Below the pieces are notes generated by a model. It made no database searches and was not told the origin of the DNA. It saw nothing but the letters and a program-made list of their open reading frames with translations. The position numbers and the translations under genes are program-made. From an uncultured Lachnospiraceae bacterium (GTDB taxonomy: Bacteria; Bacillota; Clostridia; Lachnospirales; Lachnospiraceae), in contig CAJTLX010000003.1 in the NCBI GenBank assembly GCA_910577165.1, positions 84,454 through 148,453 of the forward strand: a stretch of DNA of 64,000 nucleotides, in the 5' to 3' direction. Numbering within the stretch: the first letter of the stretch is position 1; the number at the start of each line of letters is the position of its first letter. Positions 62,007 through 64,000 of this stretch are shown here, one piece after another.

Positions 62007-62885
62007 CTATTCAATATTTTGAATTTGTTCTCTGATCTTTTCAATCTCTGTTTTCAGGTCAACCGCGCAGTTTGTTACTGCTAAATCGCTTGATTTTGAC
62101 AGGATCGTATTCGCTTCGCGATTCATCTCCTGTGCGATAAAATCCAGTTTTCTGCCGATATTCTCCCCCACATCAAGTGTAGCTTTCATATTTTCAATAT
62201 GCGCTCTCAAACGCACGGTTTCCTCGTCCACACAGATTCGATCGGCAAAGACCGTAATCTGTGTCGCAAGTACAGACTCATCCACCTTCGTATCACCAAG
62301 CAGCTCATTTACTTTCTCTGTGAGTTTTCTTCGATATTCCGCCACAATCTGCGGTGCGCGCTCCTCAATAAAATCGATCCCCGACAGCATCCCATCAAGT
62401 TTTTCCGACAAATCCCGCCGCAATTGTTCTCCCTCGGCCACTCTTGTCGCAACTAATTGTTTTGCTGCACCCTCGACTGCATCCGAGAGCATCTGCCAGA
62501 GTGCCTCCTCATCAAGTGTCTGCTCCTGCAAGACAAATACCTCCGGGAGCTTCGCAAGACCTAACACGGTAATATCTTCCTTGATGCAAAGATCTTCGCT
62601 CATCTGTTTTAGATGCTCAACATATTCCGCTGCCAATTCCGCATTATACTTGATACAGGTCTTCCCCTGTGTATCATCCTCATAGGTGATAAACACATCC
62701 ACTTTACCGCGGCTGATATAGGATTTTAGAAGACTCCTAACCCCTGCCTCATAAAAATTCAATTTCTTCGGCAGCTTTACTAAAAAGTCGCCATAGCGAT
62801 GGTTTACCGCCTTCATCTCCACAGTGATCTTTCCCTTTTCATTTGCAGTTTCATACCGGCCAAATCCGGTCATGCTCTTTAACAT
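62007..62885 (-). CDS. YicC family endoribonuclease
   Basis: 292 residues, opening LKSMTGFGRYE and with the conserved VEMKAVNHRYGDFLVKLP and the C-terminal ENIGRKLDFIAQEMNREANTILSKSSD. E. coli YicC cleaves RNA; this homologue likely does too. The ribosome site is weak; GTG 62891 is the alternative start. First gene of yicC-remA-rpoZ. Confidence 0.9.
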   Translation of the reverse strand: MLKSMTGFGRYETANEKGKITVEMKAVNHRYGDFLVKLPKKLNFYEAGVRSLLKSYISRGKVDVFITYEDDTQGKTCIKYNAELAAEYVEHLKQMSEDLCIKEDITVLGLAKLPEVFVLQEQTLDEEALWQMLSDAVEGAAKQLVATRVAEGEQLRRDLSEKLDGMLSGIDFIEERAPQIVAEYRRKLTEKVNELLGDTKVDESVLATQITVFADRICVDEETVRLRAHIENMKATLDVGENIGRKLDFIAQEMNREANTILSKSSDLAVTNCAVDLKTEIEKIREQIQNIE

Positions 62886-63010
62886 GCACACACATTCTTT
62901 CTTTTTACGATAAATTTTGTATCCTCAAGACAGCGCATCAGATCCAATATTCAATCTATTATAAGGGAAAACCATGTATTCGTCAAGAATGGATTTTCTC
63001 TTTGTTCTCT

Positions 63011-63403
63011 TTAATATTCTGAAAGCTTCTTTTTCATTTCCGCATTCATCTTTGAGGTACTTTTGTTAATAAAGATCGTCATAATTAGATAGAATAACAA
63101 CACCCCCGTAGTCATATCGTCCATAATCGTCTCCCACACGACCTCCTTTTCATTCTGAGACATCGCCTCTTTTAGTTTTTTTGCATCCATAAAACCGCAG
63201 AGAACTGCCATTGCAAGTGCAGCACACTTTGCTGTCCTGCGGCAGGAGCGATACTTTTGCGTCCACTTGTATACCTCGTTCCCCTGCACCCACATTGTCC
63301 TGTACTTATCGCCCCGCTGGAGTGTCATCTTAATATAATCAAAGCTATAGCGCAATTTCTTATTCTGTTTTTTCTTTTTCGCAGTCCTATCCTTCTTTTC
63401 CAT
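63011..63403 (-). CDS. hypothetical small membrane protein
   Basis: 130 residues; very basic N-terminus (KKDRTAKKKKQNKKLRY), two likely hydrophobic segments (AKCAALAMAVLCGFM and GVLLFYLIMTIFI) and a Lys-rich end. No family recognised. It follows the TIGR03943 gene by 43 bp in the same direction. Confidence 0.55.
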   Translation of the reverse strand: MEKKDRTAKKKKQNKKLRYSFDYIKMTLQRGDKYRTMWVQGNEVYKWTQKYRSCRRTAKCAALAMAVLCGFMDAKKLKEAMSQNEKEVVWETIMDDMTTGVLLFYLIMTIFINKSTSKMNAEMKKKLSEY

Positions 63404-63446
63404 CTACTTATCTCCTAATCATATTTTTTGAAATTGCCGGAATTGA

Positions 63447-64000
63447 TCAATTAAAATACACCAGCTTATCTTCCGGTTCCGGCGCGCTCTCGATCGCGGT
63501 TGCGTACAGCACCGGTCCTTTGCCCCGGTATTCCTTATAAAATTCCACGCGGATATCGGCAGTCACATACACATAGCTGCGATTTTTCAACGTCTCAAAC
63601 GCGATCGGTCCAACATCCCCCACCTTGCACAAAAAACCAATAAACGCCACATCGTCCGCGCAGCAAGTCATTGCAAAACGCCCCGGCACAAAGCTTCTTT
63701 TTGGCAGTTTCTCCGATCGGTAGACCATCGCGCGAAACCGCACTTTTTTTCCGTTATATTTTTTGGGATTGTCCATCGCATCCATATACCACAGCCCATA
63801 ATCGTCATCACAGAGATCAATTAATGGCGCGTCAATATCAAATGGCAGCACTTCCTCGCCCGCATCGTCCGTCACACCATCCGCCGACTCATAGATAATC
63901 TGCCCCTTGCGGTTTACAATCTTAACGCTGCGGCGCAGGGCAATCTTATCCGTTTCCTGCTTGCAGCGATTGAAAATAATGGTATCGGAAAGCTTGAACT
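63447..64000 (-). CDS. TIGR03943/YcgQ family membrane protein, 3' part
   Basis: Open to the right edge, about 184 residues visible. The segment NPKKYNGKKVRFRAMVYRSEKLP followed by FAMTCCADDVAFIGFLCKV is the soluble C-terminal domain of the YcgQ/TIGR03943 family, which acts with a DUF318 permease (YcgR). The membrane part lies outside the window. An internal GTG at 63875 is not the true start, because the frame continues upstream with related sequence. Confidence 0.8.
   Translation of the reverse strand, partial: FKLSDTIIFNRCKQETDKIALRRSVKIVNRKGQIIYESADGVTDDAGEEVLPFDIDAPLIDLCDDDYGLWYMDAMDNPKKYNGKKVRFRAMVYRSEKLPKRSFVPGRFAMTCCADDVAFIGFLCKVGDVGPIAFETLKNRSYVYVTADIRVEFYKEYRGKGPVLYATAIESAPEPEDKLVYFN

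Noticed and set aside
1..64000. Replication origin or intact prophage
   Set aside because: No dnaA, DnaA-box cluster, capsid, tail or terminase genes are present; the only phage-like traces are in the decayed island.

Overview
The window looks like chromosomal DNA of a Gram-positive, endospore-forming gut Clostridium relative, most likely a Lachnospiraceae member near Roseburia. The reasons are spoIVA, remA and recU, a secG-rnr-smpB-ssrA cluster, LytTR and GHKL signalling genes, GH67/GH43 xylan genes next to uxuA/uxuB, a CGAAC-N4-GTTCG type LexA box, GGAGG ribosome binding sites and moderate GC. The genus is inference. Almost every gene lies on the minus strand. Plus-strand genes are the partial dehydrogenase at the left edge, a small membrane protein (2338-2733), the decayed island (15.7-18.5 kb), ssrA and the MATE pump.

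Layout. 0-4 kb: end of a gluconate 5-dehydrogenase-like gene, patatin and CYTH proteins, small envelope proteins. 4-8 kb: two half-size ABC exporters that probably pair. 8-12 kb: four adjacent signalling genes encoding two different two-component systems. 12-15.5 kb: a cyclophilin lipoprotein, a D-lactate dehydrogenase-like enzyme, and a stand-alone ComEC-like metallo-hydrolase behind two overlapping LexA boxes. 15.7-18.5 kb: an AT-rich decayed island with an Xre repressor, a broken DUF4041/GIY-YIG gene, a PIN toxin-antitoxin pair and an integrase stump. 18.6-19.4 kb: tRNA-Ala(CGC) and tmRNA. 19.5-26 kb: MATE pump, Mn pyrophosphatase, smpB, rnr, secG; tmRNA, SmpB and RNase R cooperate in ribosome rescue. 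26-33 kb: glucuronoxylan use (GH43, uxuB, uxuA, GH67). 33-38.5 kb: NlpC/P60 hydrolase, chemoreceptor, arabinan-type GH43 lipoprotein. 38.6-41 kb: spoIVA, polysaccharide deacetylase, a 41-residue membrane peptide. 41-47.4 kb: histidine operon hisZ-G-D-B-A-IE, with an unusual HisF-like/HisIE fusion and no hisH or hisF. 47.4-54 kb: recU, three RNA modification genes (one fused to a HAD phosphatase), and a small alarmone synthetase. 54-64 kb: two LCP cell-wall ligases, pepD, DUF711 and ACT proteins, a WalJ-like hydrolase, rpoZ, remA, yicC and a partial TIGR03943 gene.

Two families of palindromic intergenic elements recur. Family A is a ~105 bp hairpin unit that sits directly after stop codons. 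Family B is a ~115 bp multi-stem element around CCTCCGGC. In both, copies differ in sequence but keep their base pairing. With the LexA-boxed ComEC-like gene and the HisF-like/HisIE fusion, these are the least ordinary things here. I found no CRISPR array, intact prophage or rRNA.
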